Notes: generated from the letters alone by a model not told the origin. Shown: positions 41,611-57,100, counted from the stretch's first letter. The stretch is 64,000 nt of DNA from Zoroaster sp. YZ-2022 (GCA_029582265.1 CM055819.1:25124715-25188714), one strand, 5' to 3'. Numbers and translations: made by a program.

Positions 41611-43529
41611 TGCTTTTATGGGACCAACAAAAACTTAAACCATTTGTCAGACACATCTAGATCATTATGCATTATAACTCACTCATTATACTCAGACTCC
41701 AATAAAACCAAAAGAAAGCACGCAGGTTGAATGAATTCATGCCACAGTCAAAACAACTGTTTATATTTTTGTGCGGATACCATTTGTTTGGGCAAACTTG
41801 GGTCACTAAGCACCAAAAAGCGCAAGCAGGTACACCAGACCCAAAAGCGGGTACACCAGACCCTTAAAGCGTGTACACGCAGACCCTTAAAAGCTTGTAG
41901 GCAGACTGCCAGACCCAAAAAAGCGGGTACACCAGACCCTTACAACAGCGGGTACACCAGACCCTACAAATTGCTGGATATGCCAGCTAAAAACCAAACA
42001 CTGTTCTTGGGTGAAGCCTACACCAGGTTAACTTTACCTCCATGTCTGTATATAATTATAATAAAATGACAAAAGCATGTTTAATAACACTTAATCAAAA
42101 GATACAGTTGCGCTTCCACCGATGGAACATTCAGTCGGAATCATACTGGCGCCTCATGGAAACTGCAGCGGCGAAAGCTATGGCAACCATACCCAAACAA
42201 AACAAATTTAATGACATGAATACTGTAATTATTACAGGTTGATCACAACTCACCAAAATGGGGTTAATGGCTGTCTGAACCCTACAAAAAATGCCACCCG
42301 CGCCAAGCACGCCCACACAACCCCATCCTGGAATGATGAAGTGATGGTAACACAAACAAACCAATTCATCAATAACAATTTTATTGAAACATAGAACCTT
42401 GCCATACAGTATAACAACAAAGTGTAGAAAATTGAGGAAAAAATACGTCAATAAAGAGGGTTCTCGTGAAACCATTACATATGTGAAATAATAAGCCGCA
42501 ATGTACCATTAATGAACAACTGATTACCAAGTGGAGACAAATGCATACGCCATCATACAAAGTACAGGCTGATCTCCGACCATTTTAAACTTCAAGGGTG
42601 ATGAATACAAGGAACTTGCACCGCGACTGCACTGGAGGATGCTGCCCAACGATTGGTGTTCGGGCGCTTACGCTCAATGGCGGTTGAGGAACAGGGCGCC
42701 CGGCACGTGAAACACACGCTGGCGGCAGCATCAGACCAAACAATGGTTGAGCCCGGATACACCCAACAGCAATCGCGAAGCATCCACGGCAATCTGCTGC
42801 CGTAGTACCGCCAAACTCGTCTGTATCAACTGGGTCATTAGTACCCAAGTGAATGATTATGAAAGCTGCGGAAGGTGCTTGCCCATTTGCTGAGGTCAAT
42901 CAGCAGAGTCGCCGCAGCTCGCCAATACCTGCCCCACCTTTGCCTTTCCAAAACACTTCCATAGGAAGGCTCGAGCGGGTGTTCTGCACTCCGCCTCACC
43001 ATGAATCCCTCAACTATCCAAATTGCACCTACATGTATTGAAAACAAATTGAACACGATAACACTGAAATAAACACCACACGGCAGCCAATGTGTAAGAT
43101 TGCAAGAATTGAACCGCGCACCATAGACAAGTTACACTATGAGTTTGCAAGTTGCAAGTTGGAACTGGGCGGATGTAGGACAAGAACCAGCATTTGAGCC
43201 ATGGCGTCCCATGCTCACGTAATGTCAGCCTGTGAAAGCCGAGCGCAGACGCGGAAGATGCCGCGCCAATACGAAATGAGTGACCCTGTATGTGATGCAC
43301 TTTTAGGCCTGCCAATGAAACTGTTCTCTTAAACACTGAGTTAAACTGGTACCGAGTTCACAGGGTTCCATCAATATGACAGAAAAATGGCCCCAAACAT
43401 TGGGGGCTAATGGCGATGAAAGCCATTAAGGCACGGACCGGACAGAGGAAGTCGTTTCCAGACTACACTAGCCGAATGCGTGATCCTATGCATGGACGTC
43501 TTGAGCGCTGGTTTTTATTTTTTGATGTG

Positions 43530-44480
43530 AATTTGTGACCCTGAAATTGTCTTGTTTCTTTTTCTTTTAAAATACTTTGAACAGTGTAGCCAGGATAATT
43601 CGAAGGCGTCTTTACAGTTGGCCTATGTTTTTTTAAAAACTTCGCTGAGCTTTTTTTTATTTACACAATAACTGTGGACTTGGAATAGAGCTCTTACCTG
43701 CTGTCCAATAAAATACTTTACGAAATTATTTACCTGGTTGGAAAGCTTGACTGCAGGGTTTCGTTTGTAAGAACCATTTTATTTATAGTTTGTCAAGTTT
43801 AATTTAAAAGTAGGCAAAAGTCAAGGCATACATTGTAATGTATTGTATATAATTTTTTTTGATCATATCTGGCTTTGAAATTATTGATAAAAACGATTAA
43901 CTTTACTCACATCGTTTAAAGCTACAATTACTAACAACAATCCAATGTAAAGTGAATAAAACAACACATATCGCGAACTGTATCGGTGGACCCGGATAAT
44001 ACCACCACAAAATCAAGGCTTCCTATCCTGTGCATATTATAAGCGATACGAAGCGAAAGAGCGCTGCGACACGATCTTGGAAACCGTAGGTGTGGTAGGG
44101 GCGGCGATTATTTTCACCATACCACTAACCCGTCCAAGGCGTGTGTTAAGTCTATGGTAGCGATAACTTCGAAAACATGTCTTAACGTTGAGACTAGTAC
44201 ATGGAGCCCGGTTTAGTGGTATGGTAAAAGAATCCAGCGTCTGAGGCAGACGAACATTACGTTTATTCATTTGTTGATTAGCGATGTAGATAACCAATGG
44301 TAGCGTGCGTGCAAAGCATGTTCACTTTTACGTTATGATCAGTGGGTACATGTTACCCTCTGCTCCAGTCTTTATTTTATATTGAGAAAATCGGAATTTA
44401 ATGACACAAATTCGTAATGCGGAATCTACATTAAAAAATCGTAATAATTCCGCCAAAATCGGAATGGTTGGCAGGTATGC
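43530..44480. other. Unrelated 0.95-kb stretch between two partial element copies
   Basis: Does not match any other part of the window. Its right end reads CCAAAATCGGAATGGTTGGC then AGGTATGC, with AATCGGAAT repeats nearby, which looks like the end of some DNA transposon. The ORF at 44037-44297 has no recognisable domain. It could be an insertion or the result of a misjoin. Confidence 0.4.
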
Positions 44481-47400
44481 AAAAAGCGGGTACACCAGAC
44501 CCTTAAAAGCGGGTACACCAGACCCTTACAACAGCGGGTACACCAGACCCTACAAATTGCTGGATATGCCAGCTACTAAAACCAAACGATTCCCAGGTTG
44601 GGCCTGCAGGCCTACTTACACTGTATTAGGTCTTTACCTCCATGTCTGTACATGTATATAATTATAATAAAATGACAATAGCATGTTTCATAACATAATC
44701 AAAAGATACATTCAGTCGGAATCATAGCCTCATGAAACTTGCGAGCGCTATGGCAACCATACCCAAACAAAACAAATTTAATGACATGAATACTGTAATT
44801 ATTACAGGTTGATCATTAACTCACCAAAAATGGGGGTTAATGGCTGTCACCAACCCCTACAAAAAATACCACCCGCGCCAAGCGCACCTGGTCTGAAGAA
44901 CAGACCTGGCAACCCCATCCTGGAACTGATGAAGTGATGGTAACAAACAAAACCAATTGTCATCACAATAATTTTATTGAAACATAGAACCTTGCTACAC
45001 AGTACAGTATAACAAACAAAGTGCTTAAAAAATTGAGAAAATCGTCAATAAAGAGGTTCCGTAAACTTGGCCACATTACATGTGAAAAATAAGTTTCCCG
45101 CAAGTTACTAACTAAACAACTGATTACCAGAGTGGGAGACAAATGTACGCAGCATCATACAAGTACAGGCTGATCTCCGACCATTTTAAAACTGAGGGTG
45201 ATGAATACAAGGAACTTGTATCGCTGACCGAGATGCTGCCCAACGATTAATTGTTCGGAGCGCTTACGCTCAATATGGCGGTTGAGAACAAGCGGCGGCG
45301 TAAAACACACGCCGTGCACAGCATCAGACCAAACAATGGTTGAGCGATATGCATGCACGCCAACAACACCGAAGCATCCGCGGCAATCTGCTGTATCGCC
45401 AGTGCAAACTCGCCTGTCTACTGCAACTTCGGTCCATTGGTCATTAGTACCCAAGTGAAGTGATTATGAAAGCTGGGGAAGGTGCCCGTTTGCTGGGGTC
45501 AATCAGGCAGGTCGCTGCGTCGTCGCCAATACCAGCCCCACCTTTGCCTTGCTTCCAAACACCTTCCATAGGAAGGCCGAGCGGCATTCTGCGCACTCCG
45601 CACTAGCTGTAATCCCCAAACGATTCCAAATTGCACCTATTGAAAACAAATTGAACCGATTATAACAATGGAAATATTTACAGCAGCCAATGTGTAAGAT
45701 TGCAAAAGAAATTGGAACTGGTAGGATGTAGGACAAGAACTTAACATTTGGCAAGCATGGCCAACGCCCATGCTCGGCTTAGATCGTCAGCCTTGAAAGC
45801 CCGCGCTGAAGCTAACGGGAAGATCCTTCTGTACAACACGAAATAAGTGACCCCGTGTGATGCACTTTTAGGCCTGCCAATGAATGGCTGTTCTCTTTAA
45901 AACACCGGGTTAAACTGGTATGAGTTCCGGAATTCACGGGGTTCCATCAAAATGACAGAAAATGGCCCAAACATTGGGGGCTTAATGGCGGCGATAAGCC
46001 ATTAAAGAGCCTGGACGGGACAGAGGAAGTCAGTTACACAGGAGCTGCGCGAATCATTATGATCCTATGCGTAGACGTCTTGGGCGCCGGTTTATTTTTT
46101 TATTTTGTATTTTTTGAAGACGCCTTAGAATTATGGTCATCAAAAAATTGATGTTGTATTATGTGTGAGAGAAATTACTTTCTCTCAGAAGCAGCAACTT
46201 TATAGAACAAGAGTAGCTTAGCTATACTGTATTGATTTCTAAACTAAATTTATTAGAGCCCTGTGACCAGCATACCACTTAAACATGCCAGTTAAAGTTT
46301 TACCAATGTAAAAGAAATACTTGTGTAATGTGACAGCAGTGTTTACACACACAGATTCAAGTTCTGTCGAGAATGTAATACATTTGTATTACATTTTGTA
46401 CATGAAGACATGTACTTTTGACCTTGCAGTAGAAACTTCATAAACTTTACCAATGAGTTAATTAATGTTAATTTGTAGCTACCCAGTTGGATTGAATATG
46501 CATATGTCAAGCTGCTGTGAAGTGCCAATCCAATTTGAGTCATAAGCACATCTTGTTTACTAGCAACCAATTACTTGTGGTCACACGCCAGACGTGTCGT
46601 ATATGTTAATTGCTACCATCGGCCAACCATAGACATGCTACAAGTCCTGATTGATCGGGTCATGCACAATCCACATGTGCGCGATCCTTGAATTACTGAT
46701 TTAGTATAGGGACCCCTACATCAAGTTTAGATAGAATCCCATTAATTAAATGGAAGAAATTTCTAAGAGAACTTAATGAATGAAGACATTGAAGAGTTAA
46801 TAAAAGAATATACCCGGTTGAATTGAAAGTAAAACCCTTTTGTTTCAGTGTAACCTTTTATTGTATCAGGTTTGGTTACCGTCGTCGTCCATCATCTTGT
46901 CAGTCCTCAGCCTTTGACTCTGTAAAACTCATCATCATCATCATCCTCTCCACCGCATCACACCATCCTTCACTTACAAACCTCAAGCCCAGATTGTACA
47001 CTCGTATCATCACCTCAGACTTCAGCGTTCTGTTAAAGCAAGCGGTTGTTGAGCTCACACGCGCCCGCTTTTAGTAGTGATAAGAGCGGAGGTTGGTTTC
47101 GACCGTTACAATGTTACGTATAATGACACCACCCCCAAACTGTTAAAAGTTAAAGTTGATGGAACTGGCACAGACATTTCATCACAGAAAAGAAACAGTT
47201 GACCGCATGCTTCATCTTATTCCAGATGGTTGTAAAATTGTTTTAAACTTGAAATAAAATTGTTTTAGTTTAAAAACAACAAGCGGTATAATTTATTTTC
47301 AAATAAAATATTTCTCTTTCTTTCCATAACCATGATATTAATGATCATTTTCTCAACAATTTACCACAACAGACAAATAAGCTGACCAACGACTAAGAAG

Positions 47401-47658
47401 TAGGCTGGCACTTTGCTTCGCCCCTATAAGGAATGTGTCCATTTTGAGGATCAGTAGGCCCCTATTCCCTTTTAAAAAAAATCATTGCAAATAAAACGTT
47501 CATCCACCCTTTTTTGGTTTCCACTGACAACAGCTCATTGGACGGCATAGAACAATAAAATCACAGATGTTAGGTGTGCAATAACAAATTGAGGTTATGT
47601 AAATCCACATACTATTTGTATTTACTAAAATCAGTGGTTAAACAACTTTTCATTTTCA

Positions 47659-48052
47659 ATAATAATAATAATAAGTGGACTTCATAGCGCGTATTTATCC
47701 ACCAACTAAGTGGTTGCTCAAAGGCGCATTATATCATTATCCCCCTGCTCATAAGGCTCATAAATCATTTCTCCTGCAAAACCATCTCAGCTCCCCTGGG
47801 GGAGTATACACCAAATTGCTGCCATTACAGGCGCATATAGGGCCTAATCAACCAACTCTGCCCTCACAGGTGCCCATTTAACCCCTGGGTGGAGAGAAGC
47901 AATTATGGTTGAAGTGTAATGTTTGCTCAAGGACACAGGTGTAGTAACACTGGCCGGTTTGGGATTCAACCCACATTCTGGCTGCTAACACCAGAACTTG
48001 AGGTCTGGTGGGATTGAACCAGCTACAACCTTTCGCCGGCCACGACGCCACC
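47659..48052 (-). mobile_element. SINE copy in the second element
   Basis: Same position and orientation as 27852-28224, with several indels and a shorter AAT tail. Confidence 0.8.
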
Positions 48053-50100
48053 ACCAGCACCAACTTTACAGTAAATCATACAATTTCACTTATGATTTTC
48101 TTTTTGTAACAAGCACGACTTCTTCAGATAAGTTTATGCATGCACATAAAATCACCAGATGTTACCGCGTGAACAACAAATTGAGGTTATGTAAATCCCT
48201 TACTATTTGTATTTAGTAAAATCAGTGGTTAAGCACAACTTTTCCATTTTCACAAGCACCAACTTTACAGTAAATCCTTTATATTTTACCATGATTTTAT
48301 GCAAACGCCTAATACTCCTATTATGTAATAAAGCCAAAAGGCAAGTGTTCGCGCTCAATGAGTGCTAATCACGGTCTTCACAGTGCCCGCATACGGACAG
48401 CTACCTTCAGCCCCTTAGCCCCGGATCCAATGCCATGTGAACCATGATAACTTTAACTTGCCCGATCATTGCCCACTGTAGCTGGTTGGATATTTCCCAA
48501 CACACCCGCTACACCGTGGTTGGTAGTGATGGGAGTACCGGGATCACTGGAGCACAAACAGCGACTTTACCGTCGCCACTGCCATGGTGCAGTGTCTGTC
48601 ATTCACAGAGGTCGAAACCTTGAGCCGACCCTAGGCACCATGGGACTTGCCTTGGTCCCTGTCCCCATGTGCTGACCGCTTAATGGCGCGAGCGATAGCG
48701 TGCCGGCAGTTAAATGCCGTCTCTTCGCCGAGTAACGAGCATATCTCTCAACCCGCGTGGCGTTACAACAACGCAACGTAATTCTCTCTGTCTTTACTGT
48801 TCCAATCACAGTTTATGCCGTTAGGGCCTATAATGTTACGGCAGACCTCAGTCCGAATGAATAAAGCGTCGGAAAAGCAGCAACCCCGTAAAAGTGCTGA
48901 TGAAATTGAAGATAACAGTTTTGTACACTGGAAAAAAAACAAGTCAGGTCAGTTGCTCTATCCATTGAAAGTTAAACCTCGAGCCCGAACAGTGGCCTCA
49001 GCTGCCTGTAAACGTTACTGTGTAATGTTGGCAGCTCAAAATTCACGCGCCACAGAGACGTCAAAATTCGCACCAAAACATATGTAAGTCCAAAGAATAC
49101 GTTGTCAATCCACAACTTGAATATGTATCCTGAAATTACACTAAAGACAAAGAGGAACTGCCAGTTCTATAGCCTCATAAAACTACATGAGGAAAGCGGA
49201 GAGAGACTTTTATTTGTGTAACAGTGGCATTGAAGAACTGAGAGTCGATGTTATGCGAAATCACAGAAAAAACAAACTTGATAAACAAAACCGGCTGATA
49301 ATGTAATGATCAGGTCAATTGTTTTAAACCAAAAAATTGCAGTTGGAGAACCCCCACAGTCCAATATGAATGAATATCCTTCACAAATTGAAAAGTGGGA
49401 AAATAATATTGTCCTTGGAGATTTGTCATGGACAAATTCCCCAGCCATAATTTACCGGATACAAATCGTCAAGAAAACGCCTCCCGATGCTTGCTAAGCG
49501 TCTGGAACACTAGCTTCAAAAATACAGCCGCATAAAAATATCAAAAATCATCAGCTGCTGAAATAAACAACTGAAGCGACAGTCTTTTTGATTGATGATC
49601 CACAAGCCATGTATTTATCCAGCTGCAGAAAGAACCTAGGCGAAATTTTCATATCGCAACCCTTCACACAATCAATATTTTCTAGCATCTTCCATTAATC
49701 CAGTGACTGTGACAAAAGTGGAAGTTAAATTCATTAAGCCCGCTTTAACCTAAAGTTTTATGGCCTTGAATGACGCTTTAGATGATAAAATTAATTGGTT
49801 AAGCCTGAAAGAATTTGCAAACGACGCGACCACTCGCCTCAACAACAACCAGTAGTAACACATAGCCCAAGGTCAGCCGATTGTTTTGGCATATACAGCC
49901 AAATACCGGGGCCCAATAATGAAAAGACAAGTGAAACGCACTTCTCCACGAGGGCGCCAATACAACAAATATGATGCCAAACATTTTCCATAAGTGCAAT
50001 AACACGCAATCGGAGAGGAAAGCCTCAGCATGGGATAGGCCTGCACAATGTGGTTCACGCTGAGCATAAGACCTTTTTACCCAAGGTGATAAAAGGAATT

Positions 50101-53100
50101 GTTTTGCTTACACTGCGAGAAAGCTGGTGACACATGTTACATGTAGCTACTCATGTTGGTCACATTCTATTATGAGCAGCCGCAACTGTTGAGCTGGTGG
50201 TCCTCAATTTTTGCTGTTAAAGCTGGGTTTGTGGCTCCATGCAAGTTTGGGGCTGGTTTTGTCTAATTCTGACCGATTATAGACTCTGAAGCAAAAGTTA
50301 TTTTCAGCTCATGTTCACTGAGCCGTTAATCACTTTTGGTTTCTTAACTTTCCTACCAATGTCTTGGTATAACAGCTCACATGGCCTATACCATGTGGTT
50401 CCTGTTTATTCCCACTTTGTGGGTCAACAAATAATAGTCGGACACAACCTTTGTTGTGACAATCTTCAATCAGTAAATGGGGGTTGGTTTATTATTAACA
50501 TCACTATTTAACAATGTGCACTTAGTAACACAAGTAAGCAGGAGTGGTAGGCAGATATAGGTACGTGTCAATAGTTAAACTTATATATAACTTGTGCTAA
50601 GTTCCGAATAGGGTATACGCAATCACCAACTATTGGGCACAATCAGTAGGGGACCATCGTTTGATTTCATTCATGCGACTCTTTCACCGGCGCATACGCA
50701 TTTCGCTACGGGCACTGCCTTTATACCGAGAGAAAGGGGCGGCTGGTCGGCCCTACGGCGGGGACCACGAGGAGGCTTGACTTCAGCAATGGGTGTCTGG
50801 GGGCGGTAGCCAGGCGTGTGTATCAGACACGCGACCGCGTGCTTCTGATGTGGCGAGCAACCAATGGCCATATCGACGCCCTGCACCATTGGTTCAGAAC
50901 GAGCAGGGCTCTGGACAGTAATAGTTCGGTATATCGCACTGCCTGTCATGGATCCGGATCGGATCGAGTCGGCATAGATTTCATTCGGGAACACTTCATC
51001 CGCGCCGAGATCAGGAAATCTTGGGGATTATATAGAAATCTGGGGACTCTAGGAATGAATAAAACATTAGCCTACTTTAGCATCTTAGGCCAATGAGAAG
51101 CTTGGCTTCCGGCGTCTAAGGGTAGAAGCGTGTGCAAAATCAGGACATACAACAGGTCCTTGTTCCCACATAAGGTAAGGTATTTGTGAAGTGAAGTGAT
51201 TCGAGCAACTTAGAAAGGAGGAGCATGTTCAAGGGAAAATGTTACCGGGCATGTTAAGCTATTTGCTTGGATGCTAGGGTTATTACTGCATGCTGAGGAA
51301 CAGCGAAGCGTGTGGGTTGAGGGGAGCACACCATGCGCATGACAGCTAATGACTCGAGCGGGTCAGCTCACAGGTGACTGTTTGGCCGCGTGATTCACCC
51401 CAACAGCGTTGGGTGAACTCCAGGAAAGTATTCAGAAAATAGACTAAGTCCAAAAAAGGCGGCTCCAAGCCCACGTGTCGCGCGATGAGAGGTGCTGGCA
51501 TGCACGCACGCAGGTTCGCTGGTGTTGCATTGCATTGCACATTAGCATGGATATGCATGAGGAAAAGTAGCGATCCTTGTATGGATTGCATATTCAGCGG
51601 ACAATCGAAGTCTGGGGGGTCACGACAACCCTGGGACTTAGACTGCTTTTGAAATTGCATAAATCAGCAAAATAATGGAAGTGGAAGAAGTGAACTATAA
51701 AGGGGTGCTAATATTTATCAAAATCAAAGATGAATTAAGTAGTTCTTATACATACATGTAGTTCTATTGTAGCAGCAAGTGGTCCTGCTTGGATGAATAC
51801 CTGAGTGTGGGTATAAAATGACAATGTCCACCCTGAGGCCTCACTCTCAATTCACGTTACCTCGGGATGGGAGGCTGACCAGTGCTACTATGGGGCTGAG
51901 GCGCTGCTGCCACCTCCACTGGACGAGTCCGTGTATGTGGTTGGACATGCCTCACCAAGTCTCATCTACTCTGTGACCACCTACTCTGAGCAAGCTGACG
52001 CAGTGGGCTGTGATGTTCCCCAGAGAGCTACCTACTCTGTTCAACAAGGTTGCATGGTAGGTAAGTGCTGAGCCGCCCCCTTCGAGCGAGCCCTGGGTGC
52101 TGACCCGAGCAAGCTGGCATTCGATTTCTTTTATGGTAATGATTTAAGAATTCGGCCGACTTACTTATTTGTTGATTTATTTTCTGCTGTAAACCACTTC
52201 ATGTCTTGATTTATTATTTCCTAAATTAATGTCATTCACTTGTAGTCACCGTTGAGATTGGTATAAATAAATTCATGTAATTGTTATTTATAATACCTAT
52301 TATACAGAATGTCAACCTGTGTCCTTGTCATCAGTTGTTGGTTTCATTCATTTTATCATTTTGGTTATTCCTTGTTTGTAAATCTTGCCTGCCTTTTCAC
52401 CAGCTTTGCTATTCAACGGATCAGGTTATCTGAATATGGCAACAATTTGATGATGACAAATTCTGCGGGCCAGAAGTTAAATTCAAGGGCTAAGGTCTGA
52501 AAAGATGTCCAGCTCAGCTTGTACTGAGCATTGCCCTCAGTTTCAACTTCAAACAGGTCCAATAGCAAACGGACATCAGATTTACAGTTTGAAGGATGGG
52601 GTAATATCATTAGTATTGTTGACAAAACTACTTCTATGAGTATCAACTCTCTTTGAATCAAGACATGACAGTTAGTGTTTAATTTTCAAGTGTCAGGGGT
52701 TGAGATATGATAAGCCAGGTTGGAAATGTGGTTTACCAAAGTTCAAAGAACATGCAAAAATTTTTACCATTAACCAAGATTGTTGTCAGTGTCATTTACA
52801 AATGTATTTCCATTCAGTTATGTGTGTATTCAGTTTAATGTGGAATTTAAGAAAGAGAACTCTTTCCTAAATTCAAACTAGAAGTTATTTCACTTTTTTT
52901 TTAAATGACAGAGCTTCGGACACAATTATTTCAAGTCAAGATTGATACCATCGTTAGCTTTTACACCTAGTAAAGTTCACAATACAATTCAACCAAATTT
53001 GGCTATTTTTGATTTATAACTTCATCCTATGTACCATTAACAAATCAAAATTAAATCTTAAAAATAATTGTCTTGCACTAAATTCTAGAACTCCTATTCA

Positions 53101-53127
53101 ATAGACAGTGCCCAATACACATGAATG
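50101..53127. other. Duplicated flank and 3' flank of GPCR copy 7
   Basis: Matches 30416-33358 including the 1.4-kb segment (about 50400-51910), with many one- to six-base differences. No intact gene. Confidence 0.65.
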
Positions 53128-54130
53128 TTAATGAGCTTCAACTGTTTCCATTTGGACCAAATTTGATTTGTTGTCTCCATCGATCACATCTAACACCATA
53201 GACTTGAATGTTTCCCAAGCTTGTTCATATTTGAATCCATACAAGACTGGGTTTCTATAGCAGAATTCACCAATGATAAGAAAGCAAATATGCCCTCAAA
53301 TGATGTCATTATCGTTACTAATTATACCGTAGAAACATCGTAATCAATGGATCTATTAAGGCACCACAATGCTCCAGTAACACAAGAATGAAAAAAGCCG
53401 TGCGGGTGATAATAGGGCAAGAGTACTGGTGACTTTCTTGTGAGCTTGGTGCAGCTGTTGAGCTGGTCCCTGGATTCCCTTGGTTCTAGGTAGTCCTGGC
53501 TCCTGTGTTTGAGGTTTGGCAAGAGTTTCTGATGTACATCCAAAATGTAGCTCCAACCGGTAGGAAGAAACACTATCATTGACACAATGCCAAAATGGTT
53601 TTACCTGCACTGTTTTTAAATGAGCAGCATTGATTGGTACCTGATGATGATAAAACTACCCGCACTGCAAATGCACCATGGGTGGAAATAACCCCAAACA
53701 GCAAGTAATAACAGGGTGATCTTTTCTTCTAGTGAAGTAGTTTGGATACTGCAAAAGGTCGTGCTGATTCCCAATAAAAGCGTTCAAAATTTGCCAGTGT
53801 GAGGCTCAGTGCAGAGTTGACACCTAAAGACCCAGTGATAAAGAAATAATAAGTCCATTTACTTTTTGTACAGAAAATTAATTCAAGTACAATGAATACT
53901 GTTGGAGAGTGAACTGTAAGGCAATTGAATGGATACAGAGACAACATGTAGAAATTAATGTATCTGATAACTAGCTGATTCAGAATCATGAAGTTGGTGA
54001 CATTATATGCAGTGTCTCTTGTATACATATATAGTCACACATACAAGAATGTTTCCGATCAACCCCTGACACCCTACATATGTGCCATCACAACCTGATA
54101 AAATGCATCATCATTAATATTGTAATCCAT
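53128..54130 (-). pseudogene. GPCR family copy 7, multiply frameshifted
   Basis: All regions from the start (MDYN..., ATG at 54130) to the stop (53128-53130) can be followed, and fragments such as SALSLTLANFERF, NVTNFMILN and GIQGPAQQLHQAHKKVTST are readable, but at least six small indels break the frame. Neighbouring non-coding DNA shows indels at a similar rate, so the damage may come from poor base accuracy rather than true decay. Confidence 0.8.
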
Positions 54131-57100
54131 CTTCAGTGTCTTTGCATGCTGTATATGTAAGCAATGAAAATGAGTTCAATCAACCTGCAAACAGTTCAAG
54201 TAGAGGATCAACATTACTGCAGGAAGCTATATGAGACCACAGACACAGCAGCAGAGCACAACTTTGAGTAAATTCCAAATCAACTATCAACATCCCATTG
54301 TTAGCGACCCACTTGACTACTTCACGAATACACCCACTCAGTATGTCAACCAAACGGCACAGAGTAAACCAGCCAAGTTTTATTTAGCTTCCTTTCCCAT
54401 GACAACTGGTACCACATGATGTATCTGGAGACACCAGGTTAAACCTTTGGCTTTTGATGCGTATGTACACCACACTATACATGTAATGTCATACGTCATT
54501 ATTATCCATCATTGTTCAGCCATTATTCCTCCCCAATAAAGCCATTTTCACATAGGTCAAAACAGTAAGCGTTTTCTTACTTGGATCAAGCTTTACACAA
54601 AGTACTAGTGCTGGAACAATTAAAGTCTGTTAACCTACCAACCAACCAAAACTGCAACTATCAACCGTTGGTAAGCTTTGTTGAAACTGAAAACCAATAT
54701 TTAAAAAACAAAAAAAAACGTAACAAAAACAAAACCACAATTTTGAAAGAAATTATGCCCAGATGTTCTAGACTTTCTTTTTTTTCCAGCATTGGTTATT
54801 AAACAATCATTATGGGAAGTTTACTGGATGCTTTTTGATTGACACTCAACCCCCTGTGATATCGAAACAACTCCATACCCAAGCTCATCTTGTACCCAGT
54901 CTCAACTCCTACCTAAACAACCCAGAGTCAAGTGACTCCAACTTTCGTACCCAGAGTCAATCTTGTTCCAGGTCAACCCAGAAAGACCTCAGTTTGAAGA
55001 CAAACATGAAGTAAAAAACCTTGAAAAGAAATGGCAGTGAAAGAATAAAAGTTTATAAGAAGAATTGCAGCTTATTACCGTAGGGAATGAATTTGTTACG
55101 GCTAAACGCGTAGACAGTACATTTCCTTGTTTAAAAATTAAACGATGTACATGTACATGATGAAGATCTGACTGACTCAGTCTCATAGTATCCTCCTTTA
55201 TAATATGTTAGCGGAAGAGATTCTGCCTACAACTCCAGTCTCCTCATTTAACAGGCATTGTTAAATGATATGGCAGGAGTTGGCGGGAGTAGAGAGAAAT
55301 TGACCAGGATGTATGGGCTTATTCAAAAGGCAGAGTTCAAACTTCATGAGGGATGTACTGTAAAGTCAAGTGATAACTGAGAATGTTGACAACAACATGC
55401 TCTTTACCATTGTTGACATCAAGAAATCTGCTGTTTTACTTCCACTTTCACTCCCAATTTATTTATTTATATATTTATTTATTTTTAATCAATGCATTCA
55501 TATATGCACAAGACCCATTGCCCTCCTAGTACTACATATATGTTACAAATTTACATGTATTACAGTGTGGCCTAATTATAGTAGTAAAAAGAAGTAAGGA
55601 GCTTTGCATTCCACAGAACAGATCTAGAGGTGCCTTAGTATTGAGGTTGTGTTGGAGCACATGAACATGGTACATGTACATTTGTATCATGGATGTCCTC
55701 CACACAACTTTTGGATACTAATGGACAATATAAGGAATTTTCATATCCTCCAGTAACTATGATGTTTGCTAAAATATATGTGATCTACGTGTTTTGGACA
55801 ACATATTCAATTATTTCATAATTAAGAAATTGGTTTTGTTATGGCAGACATTTCTGTAGTAAGTTTTACTTTTTTAGTTAAACAATTTTCATTTAAGGCT
55901 GCCGCGTACAGAGATCCCACTCAGACTCAAGGTTTCAGACTCGGAACTCGGCAGCAAAGGGTCATTCCACATCAGTCCCACAATTTATTTTTTTTGGTTA
56001 CTTTTTCCTGAAAGTTCCAAATTCCAAATTAAAGGTCACAGGTATACTCATTGTGTAGACCAAATATAACAATTGGCTCTTAAGTGATTACAAATGTATA
56101 TGAAATAGGGTGAACATGTACTTTTAAAGATGTGTAGGGTACTCCAATGCTGATGTACATTATGTGTACTAACTACATGTATAATTCAGGCACATGTATG
56201 TGTATAGTATTGATGTACTTAGTGGCATGCATCATTTGATGCACGACGTGTATAGCTACATTGTACGCGCTCAGCTGGTGTGACTGGGTTTGTTGACTGG
56301 TACAGTGCTGCAGTCTGAATAGGGGAAACAAGGGTTTACTTGGGAGTGAACAGACCTTGGGTTGGAGGAGTGTCAGAATTACTACCCTCACTCAAGTCTT
56401 TCGCCATGAGACCAAGCCCGAGGGTTAGGTTGTGACAGGAGCCTTGAGAGTCCAAATTGGGTTGAGTCCTAGTCCCAGTCATTGTAATATGTACATGATG
56501 ATTAGAGTCCAAATCGCTAAAAAATTGATTAGATTTGGATTCAATTTGGATTCATGTCCAAATCAAAAGGATTACACAAGGCCGTTGCATCAACTTCAAT
56601 AAAAACATTTTTGTAGTAACAGTTTCTTTTGCCTAAATTATGGGAAAGAAAAATGCCTTCATATTACATTGAAGGGGTACACTAATGGTAAAATGTCTAA
56701 AGGGCATCTATACTTTATAAAGAGTGAAGAGATACATGTATAAAACAACCTGCGAAAGTTTCAGCTATTTACTTGTATGGTTTATGAGAAAATAGCAAAA
56801 CAATGTCCAGCTTTGTTTGTATGCATTCTATCATGTTGAAAAGAAAGTACATGTAGTGTATTTCACTTAAATTTGTAAATTATCATCAAAATGTTCACGT
56901 TTTCTTGAAAAAGACAGCATTTGGAGATGGAATACATGTGTTCTTAGAATGTTTGAATTTACCATCAGATCTTCAAACCAAGTAAGTTTTTAGATAATAA
57001 TTCACTTTTGTTTTCAGGCACCATTGCCCATAGTAAAACTGCCTATAATGCTTACACAAAATGCTATTCTGAGTAATGTAAATGATTTCAGATTTACATG

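Larger units (their letters stand above)
41688..50100 (-). mobile_element. Second copy of the tyrosine-recombinase/SGNH element, rearranged and noisy
   Basis: Left junction ACTCATT/ATACTCAG and right junction AAAAGGAATT/GTTTTGC are at the same host position as 23440-30415, so this is a segmental copy and not a new insertion. Positions 41688-43530 repeat the B end, SGNH (42585-43056) and recombinase (about 43010-43480, with GHSFRIGAASSASALG and SYIRP). After a 0.95-kb unrelated stretch, 44481-50100 repeats the B end (truncated) and continues to A1. A SINE lies at 47659-48052. Indels are frequent throughout, so no frame stays open. Confidence 0.8.
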
